DNA of 64,000 nucleotides from Paracraurococcus sp042666655 (GTDB taxonomy: Bacteria; Pseudomonadota; Alphaproteobacteria; Acetobacterales; Acetobacteraceae). The stretch spans positions 62,001-126,000 of the forward strand of contig NZ_JBHTDE010000006.1 of assembly GCF_042666655.1 (NCBI RefSeq). Reading direction: 5' to 3'. Shown one piece after another: positions 24,062-33,421 of this stretch (position 1 is its first letter; every line of letters starts with the position of its first letter). The translations under genes were made by a program, and so were the position numbers. The notes below the pieces were generated by a model. It was not told the DNA's origin. It saw only the letters and a list, made by a program, of their open reading frames with translations, and did not search any database.

Positions 24062-25633
24062 CTACTTCGCCAGCGAAAACTCCGTCGCCCTGGTCTGCTC
24101 CGACAGCATCGGCGCATAGGCGAGGCCCTTGCGCATCGCCCAGATATTCACCTGGTGGTGGATCGGGATCACCGCCAGCTCCTTCTGGAAGCCCCAGCGG
24201 ATCGCCTCGAAATAGAGCTTCTCCCGCGCTTCCTGGTCGATCGTGGTCAGCGCCCGGTCGACCAGCCGGTCGAGCTCGGGATTGCTGTAGTGCGAGGGCC
24301 GCAGCCGGGTGCCGCGGCCGCGCTGCGGGTCGGGGGTCGAGAGCATCAGCGACAGATGCGTGTCGGGCTCGCCGGTCGAGGTGCTCCATCCGGTCAGCGC
24401 GATGGAGTGTTCGTCACGCACGCCGCCGGCGGTGAAGAAGACGCTGGCCGGGGCGGTGGCGACGGCGGTCTTCACGCCGATGCGGCTCCACATCTGTGCC
24501 AGGGCCTGGGCGATGGAATCGTCGTTGACGTAGCGGTCGTTCGGCCCGTGCAGGGTGATGGCGAAGCCGTCCGGATAGCCGGCCTCGGCCAGCAGCTTGC
24601 GCGCGCCGTCGGCGTCGTAGGCCGGCACCTTGATGGACGGGTCGTAGCCCATCGCGCCTTCCGGCTGCGCCTGGCCGGTGGGCAGGGAAAAGCCCTCCAT
24701 GATCTGCCGGCGGATACCGTCGCGGTTGATCGCCATGCTGAGCGCCTGGCGCACCCGCACGTCCATCAGCGGGTTCTTCGGCAGCGGGTTGCCGGCCTTG
24801 TCGGTGACATGCGGCGTCTGCGGCCGGTTGGAGTCGACATAGAGGTAGATCAGCCGCAGGCCGGGGCGGGAGGCGACGCTGAGCCGCGCATCCTTCTGCA
24901 GCCGCGCCACGTCGCGCGTCGGCACCGCGTCGATCGCATCCACGTCGCCGGATTGAAGTGCTGCGACACGGGCGCTGTCGTTGGTGATCAGCCGGTAGGT
25001 CACCTTGTCCCAGGGCTGGGCGGGACCCCACCAATCCGGGTTCCTGGTGAAGACCGCCCGGTCGCCGAGGGTGAAGGAGGCCAGCTTGTAGGGGCCGGTG
25101 CCGACCGCGGCGCGCCCGCTGTTGTAGTCGGAGGTGCTCATCCCGTCGCCCTGCCTGCGGCCGACGACCGAGAAGCTGCTCATCATCTGCGGGATCAGCG
25201 GCACCGGTTCCGCGGTGTGCAGGCGGATGGTGTGGGCATCCACCACCTCCAGCCGCGTCACCGGGCGGATGTACTGGCCCATCGAGGTCGGGCTGTTGGG
25301 GACGTTCGGCGCGCGGGCGAAGGTGAAGACCACGTCGTCGGCGGTGAAGGGCGTGCCGTCGTGGAAGGTGACGCCCTGCCGCAGCCTGAACTCCCAGGTC
25401 CGGTCGTCGAGCGGCTTCCAGCTGGTCGCCAGGCCGGGGGAGGGGCGCTGGTCGGCATCCGGATGCACCAGCCGGTCGAAGACATGCCAGGTCAGCGCAT
25501 GGTTCGGCGTGAGGTCGAAGAAATGCGGGTCCATCGAGGTGAAGGCGCCGCCGACCGCGATGGTGATGTCCGCCGCCCTGGCCGGCAGCGCCAGCGCCGC
25601 CGCCATCGCCACACCGAGAAGCTGCTTCCGCAT
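24062..25633 (-). CDS. ABC transporter substrate-binding protein, family 5 (peptide/nickel type)
   Basis: This 523-residue periplasmic receptor is of the DppA/GsiB/OppA family. It has a signal peptide (MRKQLLGVAMAAALALPARAA). The mature part has ITIAVGGAFTSMDPHFF, the family motif WEFRLRQGVTFHDGTPFTADDVVFTF and the later VRQALSMAINRDGI. These importers take up peptides, glutathione or opines. No permease genes are adjacent, so its partners are unknown. The ATG at 25633 was chosen because it starts the signal peptide. Confidence 0.88.
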   Translation of the reverse strand: MRKQLLGVAMAAALALPARAADITIAVGGAFTSMDPHFFDLTPNHALTWHVFDRLVHPDADQRPSPGLATSWKPLDDRTWEFRLRQGVTFHDGTPFTADDVVFTFARAPNVPNSPTSMGQYIRPVTRLEVVDAHTIRLHTAEPVPLIPQMMSSFSVVGRRQGDGMSTSDYNSGRAAVGTGPYKLASFTLGDRAVFTRNPDWWGPAQPWDKVTYRLITNDSARVAALQSGDVDAIDAVPTRDVARLQKDARLSVASRPGLRLIYLYVDSNRPQTPHVTDKAGNPLPKNPLMDVRVRQALSMAINRDGIRRQIMEGFSLPTGQAQPEGAMGYDPSIKVPAYDADGARKLLAEAGYPDGFAITLHGPNDRYVNDDSIAQALAQMWSRIGVKTAVATAPASVFFTAGGVRDEHSIALTGWSTSTGEPDTHLSLMLSTPDPQRGRGTRLRPSHYSNPELDRLVDRALTTIDQEAREKLYFEAIRWGFQKELAVIPIHHQVNIWAMRKGLAYAPMLSEQTRATEFSLAK

Positions 25634-25753
25634 CGGCCCGCCCTTTCCCGTCTCCGCCGCGCAGCGTTGCAAGCGGCGTGCCCGGGAGCAAGCGGGGCCA
25701 GGCCGGATCGCCGGAGGGCGGATGCCCGGAGGCGCGGATCCGGCCTGCCGCCC

Positions 25754-26677
25754 TTACCCGTGGTAGTAGAGCGTCACCGTGTGCCGCGCCTCGGCGAACA
25801 TCAGCCAGCGTTCCACCAGCATCCCGCCCAGCGCCAGCAGCGCGGCCAGCGGCAGCAGCACCCCGCCGAAGCCGATCTGCGTCGCCAGCAGCGCCAGCAG
25901 GACCGGCCCGCCGAAGCCGACCAGGAGGGTGAGGGTGCGCAGCTTCGCCGCATGCTTGCGGGCGAGGCGGAAGCCCATCTCCCGCAGCAGGTAGTTTGTC
26001 TCGGTATGCGGCGGGTCGAGCGGGCGCACCTTGCCGATGAAGCCGAGGCTGGTGGCGGTCTCGGCGGTCGAGCCGCCCATGCCGCCATCGACCATGCGCC
26101 AATAGGCGATCTTCAGCACCAGCCCGGCGAGGCCGAGGGTGACGATGAAGCTGGCCGGCCCGGCGACCACGCCGCCGATGGCGGAGACGGCGGCCAGCAG
26201 CGCCATGCCGGTATAGGCCGCGAGCAGCAGGTAGCCCGGCGCAACCAGCGGATGGTGCCATTGCGGGATGGGTTTCAGCGAGGCGTAGATCATCCCGGTG
26301 CACCACACCGTCACGCCGGCGCCGACCGCGGCGAGCAGCCCGGCGATGCCGGCCAGCCCCTCCTGCCCGGTCAGCAGCGCATAGCCGAAGGCCAGCGCGG
26401 GGACATAGGTGGCCACCGCGGCGACGCCTTCCCGCGACAGCCAGGAGGAGCGCCACTGGCTGAAGGACCGCCAGGCGCGCTGTGGGTTGCCGAGATGCAG
26501 CAGCGAGGAGGCGAGCCCCGCGGTGATCAGCAGCAGCGCCAGCGCCAGGCAGAGCAGCGCGAAGGCGGGCACCTGCGGCAGCAGCCCGACCGGCCGCATC
26601 AGGCCGAGCCAGAACAGCAGCCCGTAGCCGGCGCCCGAGGCGGTGGTGAAGAAGACGATCGAGGGAGCGGGATTCAT
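25754..26677 (-). CDS. soeC: DmsC/NrfD-type membrane anchor subunit (SoeC-like)
   Basis: This 307-residue integral membrane protein has eight predicted helices and is of the DmsC family, which passes electrons between the quinone pool and the Fe-S subunit. The LLHLGNPQRAWRSFSQWRSSWLSREG segment (residues 58-83; here LLHLGNPQRAWR and SFSQWRSSWLSREG) is the DmsC hallmark. It is the last gene of a three-gene operon and overlaps the Fe-S subunit gene (ATGA). The Soe assignment rests on the whole operon. Confidence 0.75.
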   Translation of the reverse strand: MNPAPSIVFFTTASGAGYGLLFWLGLMRPVGLLPQVPAFALLCLALALLLITAGLASSLLHLGNPQRAWRSFSQWRSSWLSREGVAAVATYVPALAFGYALLTGQEGLAGIAGLLAAVGAGVTVWCTGMIYASLKPIPQWHHPLVAPGYLLLAAYTGMALLAAVSAIGGVVAGPASFIVTLGLAGLVLKIAYWRMVDGGMGGSTAETATSLGFIGKVRPLDPPHTETNYLLREMGFRLARKHAAKLRTLTLLVGFGGPVLLALLATQIGFGGVLLPLAALLALGGMLVERWLMFAEARHTVTLYYHG

Positions 26678-27408
26678 CGGGAGAGGACGCGGTCCATCCA
26701 GCGCAGCACGGGGTTCTTGATGTCCATCGGCGTCGGCGCGTCCTCGATGGGCGTGGGATCGACCCGACGGCGCGGCGGCAGGTAGCTGTTCACCGGCCCG
26801 TAGCCGAGCTCCGGCATCAGCGGCTGGCCGCCGCGCTCGGCGACCAATTGGCTGACCTTGCTGTCGGGGTCGCCAAGATCGCCGAAATGCCGTGCCTTGG
26901 TCGGGCAGGCCAGCACGCAGGCCGGCTGGCGCTGCGCCTCGGGGATGGTCTCGTTGTAGATGCGGTCGACGCAGAGGGTGCATTTCTTCATCACCCCCGC
27001 ATCCTCGTCCATCTCCCGCGCGCCGTAGGGGCAGGCCCAGGCGCAGAGCCCGCAGCCGATGCAGATGTCGTGGTCGATCAGGACGATGCCGTCCTCGCCG
27101 CGCTTGTACGACGCACCGGTCGGGCAGACGGTGACGCAGGCTGGCGTCTCGCAATGCAGGCACGACCGCGGGAAGTGGACCGTGCGGCCGTCCGCGCCCT
27201 CGCCGGCCTCGTAGCTGTGGACGCGGTTGAACCAGACGCCCTCGGCGCCGGCGGAATAGGGCTTGTAGTCCGGCAGCGGCGCGGAATGGCCGGAGCTGTT
27301 CCATTCCTTGCAGCTGGTCGCGCAGCCCTGGCAGCCGACGCAGGTGTCGAGGTCGATGACGAGGCCCAGCTTCTTGGCGCCGGGGGTGATCTCGGGCAGG
27401 CAGGTCAT
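26674..27408 (-). CDS. soeB: 4Fe-4S ferredoxin-type electron-transfer subunit (SoeB-like)
   Basis: This 244-residue protein has four ferredoxin-type clusters in the DmsB/NrfC pattern. Visible cysteine groups are CVGCQGCATSC, CLHCETPACVTVCPTGA, CIGCGLCAWACPYG and MKKCTLCVDR...CVLACP. There is no signal peptide, so it stays on the cytoplasmic side with the catalytic subunit or travels with it. It overlaps the catalytic gene upstream and the membrane anchor gene downstream by 4 bp each. Confidence 0.8.
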   Translation of the reverse strand: MTCLPEITPGAKKLGLVIDLDTCVGCQGCATSCKEWNSSGHSAPLPDYKPYSAGAEGVWFNRVHSYEAGEGADGRTVHFPRSCLHCETPACVTVCPTGASYKRGEDGIVLIDHDICIGCGLCAWACPYGAREMDEDAGVMKKCTLCVDRIYNETIPEAQRQPACVLACPTKARHFGDLGDPDSKVSQLVAERGGQPLMPELGYGPVNSYLPPRRRVDPTPIEDAPTPMDIKNPVLRWMDRVLSR

Positions 27409-30296
27409 GCTTTTGACTTCGTATCGTGGCTGGACGGCGTGGAAACGTCATAGCGCAGGATGTCGACACGCCTCGGCGTGTTCGGCCGGTCATGCAGCGG
27501 GGTGAAATGCGGCTCGGTCACGCCGGGGCTGTCGGCCTTGGTGACGCGGACCCGCAGGTCGTACCAGGCGGCCTGGCCGGTGACCGGGTCGGCATTGGCG
27601 CTGCGGAACCCCTCCTGCGCCGGCAGCCATTCGCTGATGACGTGGTTCAGCAGGAAGCCGCGCAGGGCTTCCGGGCTGTCGTTGCTCAGGTCCCAGGCGC
27701 CGCCGCGCTTGCCGATGGCGTTCCAGGTCCAGACCGTGTCGGGGTTCACGCCTTCCATCACCGAGAGCTGGCACTTCAGCTTGCCGGAACGGCTTTCGAC
27801 CCAGACCCAGTCGTCATGCACCAGCCCCAATGTCTCGGCCTTGGTGCGCGCCATGTACAGCTTGTTGGAGCCGTGGATCTGCCGCAGCCAGGCATTCATC
27901 GAGCCCCAGGAATGGTACATCGCCATCGGCCGCTGGGTGACGGCGGACAGGTCGAAGCGCTCGAGGTCGGCGCCCTGCTGTTCCAGGGCCGGGTACCAGA
28001 TGGGCAGCGGATCGCAATAGGTGCGGATGCGCTCCCGCAGGCGGTCCGGCGGTTGCCGCTCGCCATGGCCCTCGGCGGCCAGGCGGAATTTCTGCAGCGG
28101 CTCCGACCAGAGCTGCATGACGATCTGCTCGGCCTTCGGGATGAAGCCCATGGCCTTGCTGTTGTCGAGATAGGCCTGGTTGGCGTGCTTGAACCAGTGC
28201 TGCTCGGGCGGCAGGTGGTCGCGCCAGAAGCAGCCATTGTCGATATAGCGCTGCAGCTGGTCCGGGTTCGGCTCGCCGATGCCCTTCTTCGTGCCGTCCG
28301 CGCCGCGGAAGCCGGCCAGCGGGCCGACGCCGGGGGCGCGCTGGTGGTTGATGATGTAGTCCGGATAGTCCTTGAACCTCGCGGTCCCGTCCTCCTTGGT
28401 GAAGGCCGGCAGGCCGAGCCGCGCGCCCAATTCGATCAGCACCTCCTGGAAGGGCCGCACGTCGCGGTCGGGCGCGATCACCGGCTGGCGGATCGAGTCG
28501 CCGGCGCCATGCGCGCTGCCGATGGGGCGGTCGAGCACCGAGATGCAGTCCCAGCGTTCCAGGTAGGTCGTGTCCGGCAGGATCAGGTCGGCATAGGGCA
28601 CGGTCTCGGAGTAGTAGGCGTCCGAGTAGATGACGTGCGGGATGACGTGCTCGCCGCCCTCGCGCTTCTCCGTCAGGATGCGGATCACCTCGCCCGGGTT
28701 CATCGCGCTGTTCCAGGCCATGTTGGCCATGAACATGAACAGCGTGTCGATCGGGTAGGGGTCGCCGGCGCCGGCATTGCCGATGACGGTGTGCATCATC
28801 CCGTGCAGCGCCATCGGCGCCTCCCAGGAGAAGGCCTTGTCGATGCGCAGCGGATTGCCGGCATCGTCCACCAGCAGGTCGTCCGGCCCCTGCGGGAAGG
28901 ACAGCAGGTTGCCGACCAGCGGGGTGTTCGGCTTCGCCCCCTTGCCGGCCGGCGGCGGCCCGGGCGGGATCGGCCGCGGGAAGGGTGACTTGTAGCGCCA
29001 CGAACCGGGGGTATCGACGGCGCCCAGCAGCATCTGCAGCAGGTGCAGCGCGCGGCAACTATGGAATCCGTTGCTATGCGCGCTGATGCCGCGCATCGCG
29101 TGGAAGGACACCGGCCGGCCGATGGTCTGCGGGTGGGTCTTGCCCCAGACATCCGTCCAGGGCTGGTCCAGCACCAGCGGCTGCTCGAAGGCAACCTCGG
29201 CGAGCTCGGCGGCGATGCGGCGGATGGTCGCGGCGGGGACGCCGCAGCGCTCGGCCACCGCATTGGGGGCGTATTCGGCGGCGAGGTAGCGCTCGGCCAG
29301 CAGGTGGAAGACCGGCCGGGCCTTTCGGCCATCCGGCAGCACGTGGTCGCCGACCATGACCGGGGAGAGGTCGGCTGCCTTGGCATCCATGGCGCCGCGC
29401 GCACGGTCCCAGGCCAGCGGCGCGCCATTCTCGTCGCGGGCGAACAGCCCGTCATCCGCCCCGCCCGGGTTGCGCACCACCAGCCAGGCGGCATTGGTGT
29501 AGCGGCCGAGGAAGTCGAGGTCGATCCTGTCCGTCCGCAGCAGCTCATGCGCCAGCGCCAGCGCGAAGAGCCCGTCGGTGCCGGGGCGGATGCCGATCCA
29601 TTCGTCGGCCACCGCGGAATAGCCGGTGCGCACCGGATTGACCGAGACGAATTTCGCCCCGCGTTCCTTCACCTTCGACAGGCCGAGCTTGATCGGGTTG
29701 CTGTCGTGGTCCTCCGCCACGCCGAACATCAGCACGTATTTGGTCCGGTCCCAGTCCGGCTCGCCGAATTCCCAGAAGGACCCGCCGATGGAATAGAGCC
29801 CGCCGGCCGCCATGTTGACCGAGCAGAAGCCGCCATGGGCTGCGAAATTCGGCGTGCCGAACTGTGCTGCCCAGAAGCCGGTGAGGCTCTGCGACTGGTC
29901 GCGGCCGGTGAAGAAGGCGAGGCGGCGCGGGTCGGTCTCGCGGATGGTGCGCAGCCAGCCGGTGGCGATCTCCATCGCCTCGGGCCAGGAGATCTCCTTG
30001 AACTCGCCCGAGCCGCGCTCGCCGACCCGCAGCAGCGGGCTGGTCAGCCGGGCCGGGGCGTATTGCGTCATGATCCCGGCGCTGCCCTTGCCGCAGATGA
30101 CGCCCTTGTTCACGGGGTGGTCGGGATTGCCCTCGATGTAGCGGATCCGGCCATCCTTCAGGTGCACCCGGATGCCGCAGCGGCAGGCGCACATATAGCA
30201 GGTGGTGGTCTTCACCGTGTCGCCGACGGGGACCGAGTACTCGACGCGCGGATCGGCGGGCGGCTGCAGGCGTGTCGGCGTCGGCGCTTCCGGCAT
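27405..30296 (-). CDS. soeA: Molybdopterin oxidoreductase catalytic subunit (SoeA-like)
   Basis: This 963-residue protein is of the DMSO-reductase family (bis-MGD enzymes) with an N-terminal [4Fe-4S] site: CYMCACRC (Cys33, Cys36, Cys40) and GVICGKG (Cys68). No twin-arginine signal precedes it (begins MPEAPTPTRLQPPAD), so the active site should face the cytoplasm. That, together with subunit order and sizes, fits the cytoplasmic sulfite-oxidising SoeABC complex better than polysulfide, thiosulfate or tetrathionate reductases, which are exported. The GSAGIMTQYAPARLTSPLLR stretch is also like SoeA. The substrate remains an inference. The start at 30296 gives the shortest N-terminus consistent with the cluster; the frame is open for 120 more bases upstream. 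Confidence 0.75.
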   Translation of the reverse strand: MPEAPTPTRLQPPADPRVEYSVPVGDTVKTTTCYMCACRCGIRVHLKDGRIRYIEGNPDHPVNKGVICGKGSAGIMTQYAPARLTSPLLRVGERGSGEFKEISWPEAMEIATGWLRTIRETDPRRLAFFTGRDQSQSLTGFWAAQFGTPNFAAHGGFCSVNMAAGGLYSIGGSFWEFGEPDWDRTKYVLMFGVAEDHDSNPIKLGLSKVKERGAKFVSVNPVRTGYSAVADEWIGIRPGTDGLFALALAHELLRTDRIDLDFLGRYTNAAWLVVRNPGGADDGLFARDENGAPLAWDRARGAMDAKAADLSPVMVGDHVLPDGRKARPVFHLLAERYLAAEYAPNAVAERCGVPAATIRRIAAELAEVAFEQPLVLDQPWTDVWGKTHPQTIGRPVSFHAMRGISAHSNGFHSCRALHLLQMLLGAVDTPGSWRYKSPFPRPIPPGPPPAGKGAKPNTPLVGNLLSFPQGPDDLLVDDAGNPLRIDKAFSWEAPMALHGMMHTVIGNAGAGDPYPIDTLFMFMANMAWNSAMNPGEVIRILTEKREGGEHVIPHVIYSDAYYSETVPYADLILPDTTYLERWDCISVLDRPIGSAHGAGDSIRQPVIAPDRDVRPFQEVLIELGARLGLPAFTKEDGTARFKDYPDYIINHQRAPGVGPLAGFRGADGTKKGIGEPNPDQLQRYIDNGCFWRDHLPPEQHWFKHANQAYLDNSKAMGFIPKAEQIVMQLWSEPLQKFRLAAEGHGERQPPDRLRERIRTYCDPLPIWYPALEQQGADLERFDLSAVTQRPMAMYHSWGSMNAWLRQIHGSNKLYMARTKAETLGLVHDDWVWVESRSGKLKCQLSVMEGVNPDTVWTWNAIGKRGGAWDLSNDSPEALRGFLLNHVISEWLPAQEGFRSANADPVTGQAAWYDLRVRVTKADSPGVTEPHFTPLHDRPNTPRRVDILRYDVSTPSSHDTKSKA

Positions 30297-30403
30297 CGGT
30301 CGTTGTCTTCCCCCGTGGACTTCCCCGGCAGTAAGGCATGGTGGAAGAATGCGGGCAAATGCCCAGGGCCGGTTCGGGTTCCACGTGGCAAAGGGAGGAA
30401 TGC

Positions 30404-31180
30404 ATGGCCAAATCACTGAAATCCATGGTCCGATCGGGCGACCTGGCGGCGGGCACCTTCCTGGTGGAATTCGTCACCCCCGGCATCGGCCATATCCTGG
30501 CCGGCGCCGGCTGCGACTTCGCCTTCCTCGACATGGAACACAGCGGCTTCTCCGAGGAGACGGTGAAGGCCGGGCTGCGCTTCCTGGAGGCCGGCGGCAT
30601 CCCGACCCTGGTGCGCATCCCGTCACGGGACGCGCACGACATCGCCCGCATCACCGATGTCGGCGCGGAAGGGGTGATGCTGCCGCTGGTCGGCAATCTC
30701 GAGGTCGCGCGTGCCGCCGTCGCCGCGCTGAAATACCCGCCGCAGGGGCGCCGCGGCGTCGCCTTGCGCATCGCGCACGACAACTACCGCAGCGCCGCAC
30801 CCGCCGCGGCGCTGGCGGCGGCCAACGACCGCACCGTGCTGATCCTGATGATCGAGACGGCGGAGGGCGTCGAAAACGCCGAGGCGATCGCCGCGCTCGA
30901 CGGCGTCGACGCGCTCTGGCTCGGGCATTTCGACCTCTCGGCCTCGCTCGGCATCCCCGGCCAGTTCGACCACCCGGATTTCCGCGCGGCGACGCGGCGG
31001 ATCTGCGACGCGGCCCGGAAGCACGGCAAGGGGCTCGGCCGGCTGGTGACGGGCGCGGCCGAGGCGCAGCGGGCCCTGGACGACGGCTTCCGCCTCATCG
31101 CCTGGGGCGGCGACGTGTGGCTGCTGCAGGACGCGCTGGCGGCGGGGGTGGCCGGGCTGCGGCGGATGGTGCCAGGCTGA
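30404..31180 (+). CDS. HpcH/HpaI aldolase family protein
   Basis: This 258-residue class-II aldolase of the HpcH/HpaI family splits or forms 2-keto-3-deoxy acids or citramalyl-type bonds with a divalent metal. Motifs are FLDMEHSG (metal/pyruvate pocket), IPTLVRIPSRD, GAEGVMLPLV (variant of the G-x-x-G-x-x-x-P-x-V motif) and LILMIETAEGVENAEAI with the Glu metal ligand. A strong GGGAGGA site lies 5 bp before the ATG at 30404. The following glutathione transferase gene is 23 bp downstream and probably co-transcribed. It is divergent from the molybdenum enzyme operon. Confidence 0.88.
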   Translation: MAKSLKSMVRSGDLAAGTFLVEFVTPGIGHILAGAGCDFAFLDMEHSGFSEETVKAGLRFLEAGGIPTLVRIPSRDAHDIARITDVGAEGVMLPLVGNLEVARAAVAALKYPPQGRRGVALRIAHDNYRSAAPAAALAAANDRTVLILMIETAEGVENAEAIAALDGVDALWLGHFDLSASLGIPGQFDHPDFRAATRRICDAARKHGKGLGRLVTGAAEAQRALDDGFRLIAWGGDVWLLQDALAAGVAGLRRMVPG

Positions 31181-31203
31181 CGGCATCGGAAGGAACCCGC
31201 CCC

Positions 31204-31857
31204 ATGCTGACCATCTACGGCGTCCACCGCTCGCGCGCCTCCCGCATCCTCTGGCTGGCCAAGGAGATCGGCCTGGACTACCGCCAGGTGCCGGTGATCC
31301 AGGCCTATAACTTGGCCGATCCCGCCGCCGCCGACGCGCCGCTGAACACGCGCTCCCCGGCCTTCCTCGCGGTGAACCCGAACGGCCGCATCCCGGCGAT
31401 CGACGACGACGGGCTGGTGCTGCACGAGTCGCTGGCGATCAACCTCTACCTGGCGAAGCGCCATGGCGGCGCGCTGGGCCCGGCCGACGCGGCCGAGGAC
31501 GGCTTGATGACCATGTGGTCGATCTGGGCGATGACCGAGGCCGAGCCGCATACGATCGAGGTGCTCTACCACCGCGTCGGCAACCCGCAGGGCCCCTGCG
31601 ACCCGGCCAAGGCAGACGCGGCGGTGGCGGCGTTGCGGGCGCCCTTCGCGGTGCTGGACGCGGCGCTGGCCGCCACCGGCTTCCTGGTCGGCGGCCGCTT
31701 CACGGTCGCCGACCTGAACCTGGCCGAGGTGATCCGCTATGCCGGCGCGGCGCCCGAGCTGTTCGAGGCCGCGCCGCAGGTGAAGGCCTGGCTGGCCGCC
31801 TGCCAGGCCCGCCCGGCCTGCCGCGAGATGATGGCGGAGCGCGAGCGGGAGGCTTGA
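31204..31857 (+). CDS. Glutathione S-transferase family protein
   Basis: This 217-residue cytoplasmic protein has the thioredoxin-like N-terminal domain of GSTs (MLTIYGVHRSRASRILWLA, with Ser in the position of the catalytic hydroxyl) and the NPNGRIPAIDDDGLVLHESLAINLYLA glutathione-binding region (residues 60-87; key part IPAID and ESLAI). The helical C-terminal domain contains the N-capping motif FTVADLNLAEV. Substrate not predictable. It follows the HpcH-type aldolase gene closely and converges with an SDR gene. Confidence 0.9.
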   Translation: MLTIYGVHRSRASRILWLAKEIGLDYRQVPVIQAYNLADPAAADAPLNTRSPAFLAVNPNGRIPAIDDDGLVLHESLAINLYLAKRHGGALGPADAAEDGLMTMWSIWAMTEAEPHTIEVLYHRVGNPQGPCDPAKADAAVAALRAPFAVLDAALAATGFLVGGRFTVADLNLAEVIRYAGAAPELFEAAPQVKAWLAACQARPACREMMAEREREA

Positions 31858-31859
31858 GG

Positions 31860-32672
31860 CTACCGCGCCGCCAGGTTCCCCACCCGTCCCGCCATCAGCC
31901 CGCTGTCGATCACCAGCTCCGACCCCGTCACGTAGCGCGAGGCGTCGGAGGCCAGGTACAGCACCCCGTTGGCGATGTCCTGCGCCGTGCCCAGCTTGCC
32001 GGTCGGCACGCTGCCCTCGGCGATGGCCCGCGCGTCGATCGGCGCGTTGCGCCGCACGTCGCTCGCACCCGCCGGCATCTTCTCCCAGATCTCGGTGGCG
32101 ATGATGCCGGGATGGACGCTGTTGCAGCGGATGTCGTCCCGCGCCCCGGCGCATTCCAGCGCGACCGACTTGGCGAACAGCCGCACCGCCCCCTTGGTCG
32201 CCGAATAGCCGGCGAGCCCGGCCGAGCCGCGCAGCCCGGCGACCGAGGAGATCATGACGATCGAGCCGCCCTCGCCGGATTTCCGCATCAGGGGGATGCC
32301 GTGCTTCACCGTCAGGAACACGCCGTCGACGTTCACCGCGGTCTGCTTCCGCCAGTCGGCCAGCGACATCTCCAGCAGCGGGCCCATGATGGCGATGCCG
32401 GCATTGGCCACCAGCACGTCCAGCCGGCCGAAGCGCCGGTCCACCTCGCCGATCACCTCGGCCCAGCGGTCCTCCTCGGTCACGTCCTGGTGGAGATAGA
32501 GCGCCTCCCCGCCGGCGGCGCGGATCGCCGCGGCGGTCGCCTCGCCGCGGCGGTCGTCGAGGTCGGTGAGCACCACCGTCGCCCCCTCCCGCCCCAAGGT
32601 GGTGGCGATGGCGGCGCCGATGCCGGCCGCCGCCCCGGTGACGAGCGCGACCTTGCCCTGGACCTGGCCCAT
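31860..32672 (-). CDS. Short-chain dehydrogenase/reductase
   Basis: This 270-residue classical SDR has the cofactor motif TGAAAGIG (12-19), the NAGIA motif (near 90), catalytic Ser in MISSVAG and the YSATK motif (Tyr and Lys of Y-x3-K). The C-terminus SRYVTGSELVIDSGLMAG is typical. An Asp after the second strand (VLTDLDDRR) indicates NAD(H) preference. The substrate is unknown. Its stop lies 2 bp from the GST stop on the other strand. Confidence 0.88.
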   Translation of the reverse strand: MGQVQGKVALVTGAAAGIGAAIATTLGREGATVVLTDLDDRRGEATAAAIRAAGGEALYLHQDVTEEDRWAEVIGEVDRRFGRLDVLVANAGIAIMGPLLEMSLADWRKQTAVNVDGVFLTVKHGIPLMRKSGEGGSIVMISSVAGLRGSAGLAGYSATKGAVRLFAKSVALECAGARDDIRCNSVHPGIIATEIWEKMPAGASDVRRNAPIDARAIAEGSVPTGKLGTAQDIANGVLYLASDASRYVTGSELVIDSGLMAGRVGNLAAR

Positions 32673-32704
32673 GGTTTCCTCCGTCGTTTCTTCCCGGCGG
32701 GAGG

Positions 32705-33421
32705 CTAGCCGCTTGCCGGCGTCCCGTCAGGCCCCGCCTCGACGAAGGGCGGCTTCAGCCAGGCCGGGTCCTTCAGCTTCTTCAGGAAGGCGGCATGCGC
32801 CTCCAGCTCGGCCGGGCTCGGGGCGATCGGCCGCGGCGTGCGCTGCCTGGTCAGCCCGCCCAGCGTCACCGCGGGTGCGGCGGCCTGCGCCGCCAGCACC
32901 AGGCCGGGCTGCTTGCCGCCCATCAGCTCCAGGTAGACCTGGGCCAGCAGCTTCACGTCGAGCAGCGCGTTGTGGCTGGTGCGCATGGAGTTATCGACGC
33001 CGAGCCGGCGGCAGAGCGCGTCCAGGCTGTTCGGCATGCCGGGAAAGCGCTTCTTGGCCAGCGCCAGGCTGTCCACCATGCGGGCGCGGTCCAGCTTCGC
33101 CCGGCCGGCCTTGACCAGCTCCGCATCCAGGAAGCCGAAATCGAAGGGCGCGTTGTGCGCAACGATCGGATCGCTGCCGAGGAAGCCGAGGAAGTCGTCC
33201 ACCACGGCAGGGAATTTCGGCTTGCCCTGCAGCATCTCCAGCGTGAAGCCGTGGATGCGGGTGCTTTCCGGCGGCACGTCGCGCTCGGGGTCGAGCAGCA
33301 CGTGGAAGGCCTCGCCGGTCGGGATCAGGTTGACGATCTCGATCGCCGCGATCTCGATCACGCGGTCGCCCGTGGCGGGGTCGAGGCCGGTGGTCTCGGT
33401 GTCCAGCACCAGTTGCCTCAT
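32705..33421 (-). CDS. dnaQ: DNA polymerase III epsilon subunit (proofreading 3'-5' exonuclease)
   Basis: This 238-residue DEDDh exonuclease supplies proofreading for the replicative polymerase. ExoI motif LDTETTGL contains Asp7 and Glu9, ExoII is in VAHNAPFDFGFLD and ExoIII is SHNALLDVKLL with the catalytic His and Asp. The C-terminal part (AELEAHAAFLKKLKDPAW) is the usual alpha-subunit-contacting tail. It is the last gene of aroE-coaE-dnaQ, a conserved alphaproteobacterial order; its ATG at 33421 overlaps the coaE stop by 4 bp. Confidence 0.93.
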   Translation of the reverse strand: MRQLVLDTETTGLDPATGDRVIEIAAIEIVNLIPTGEAFHVLLDPERDVPPESTRIHGFTLEMLQGKPKFPAVVDDFLGFLGSDPIVAHNAPFDFGFLDAELVKAGRAKLDRARMVDSLALAKKRFPGMPNSLDALCRRLGVDNSMRTSHNALLDVKLLAQVYLELMGGKQPGLVLAAQAAAPAVTLGGLTRQRTPRPIAPSPAELEAHAAFLKKLKDPAWLKPPFVEAGPDGTPASG

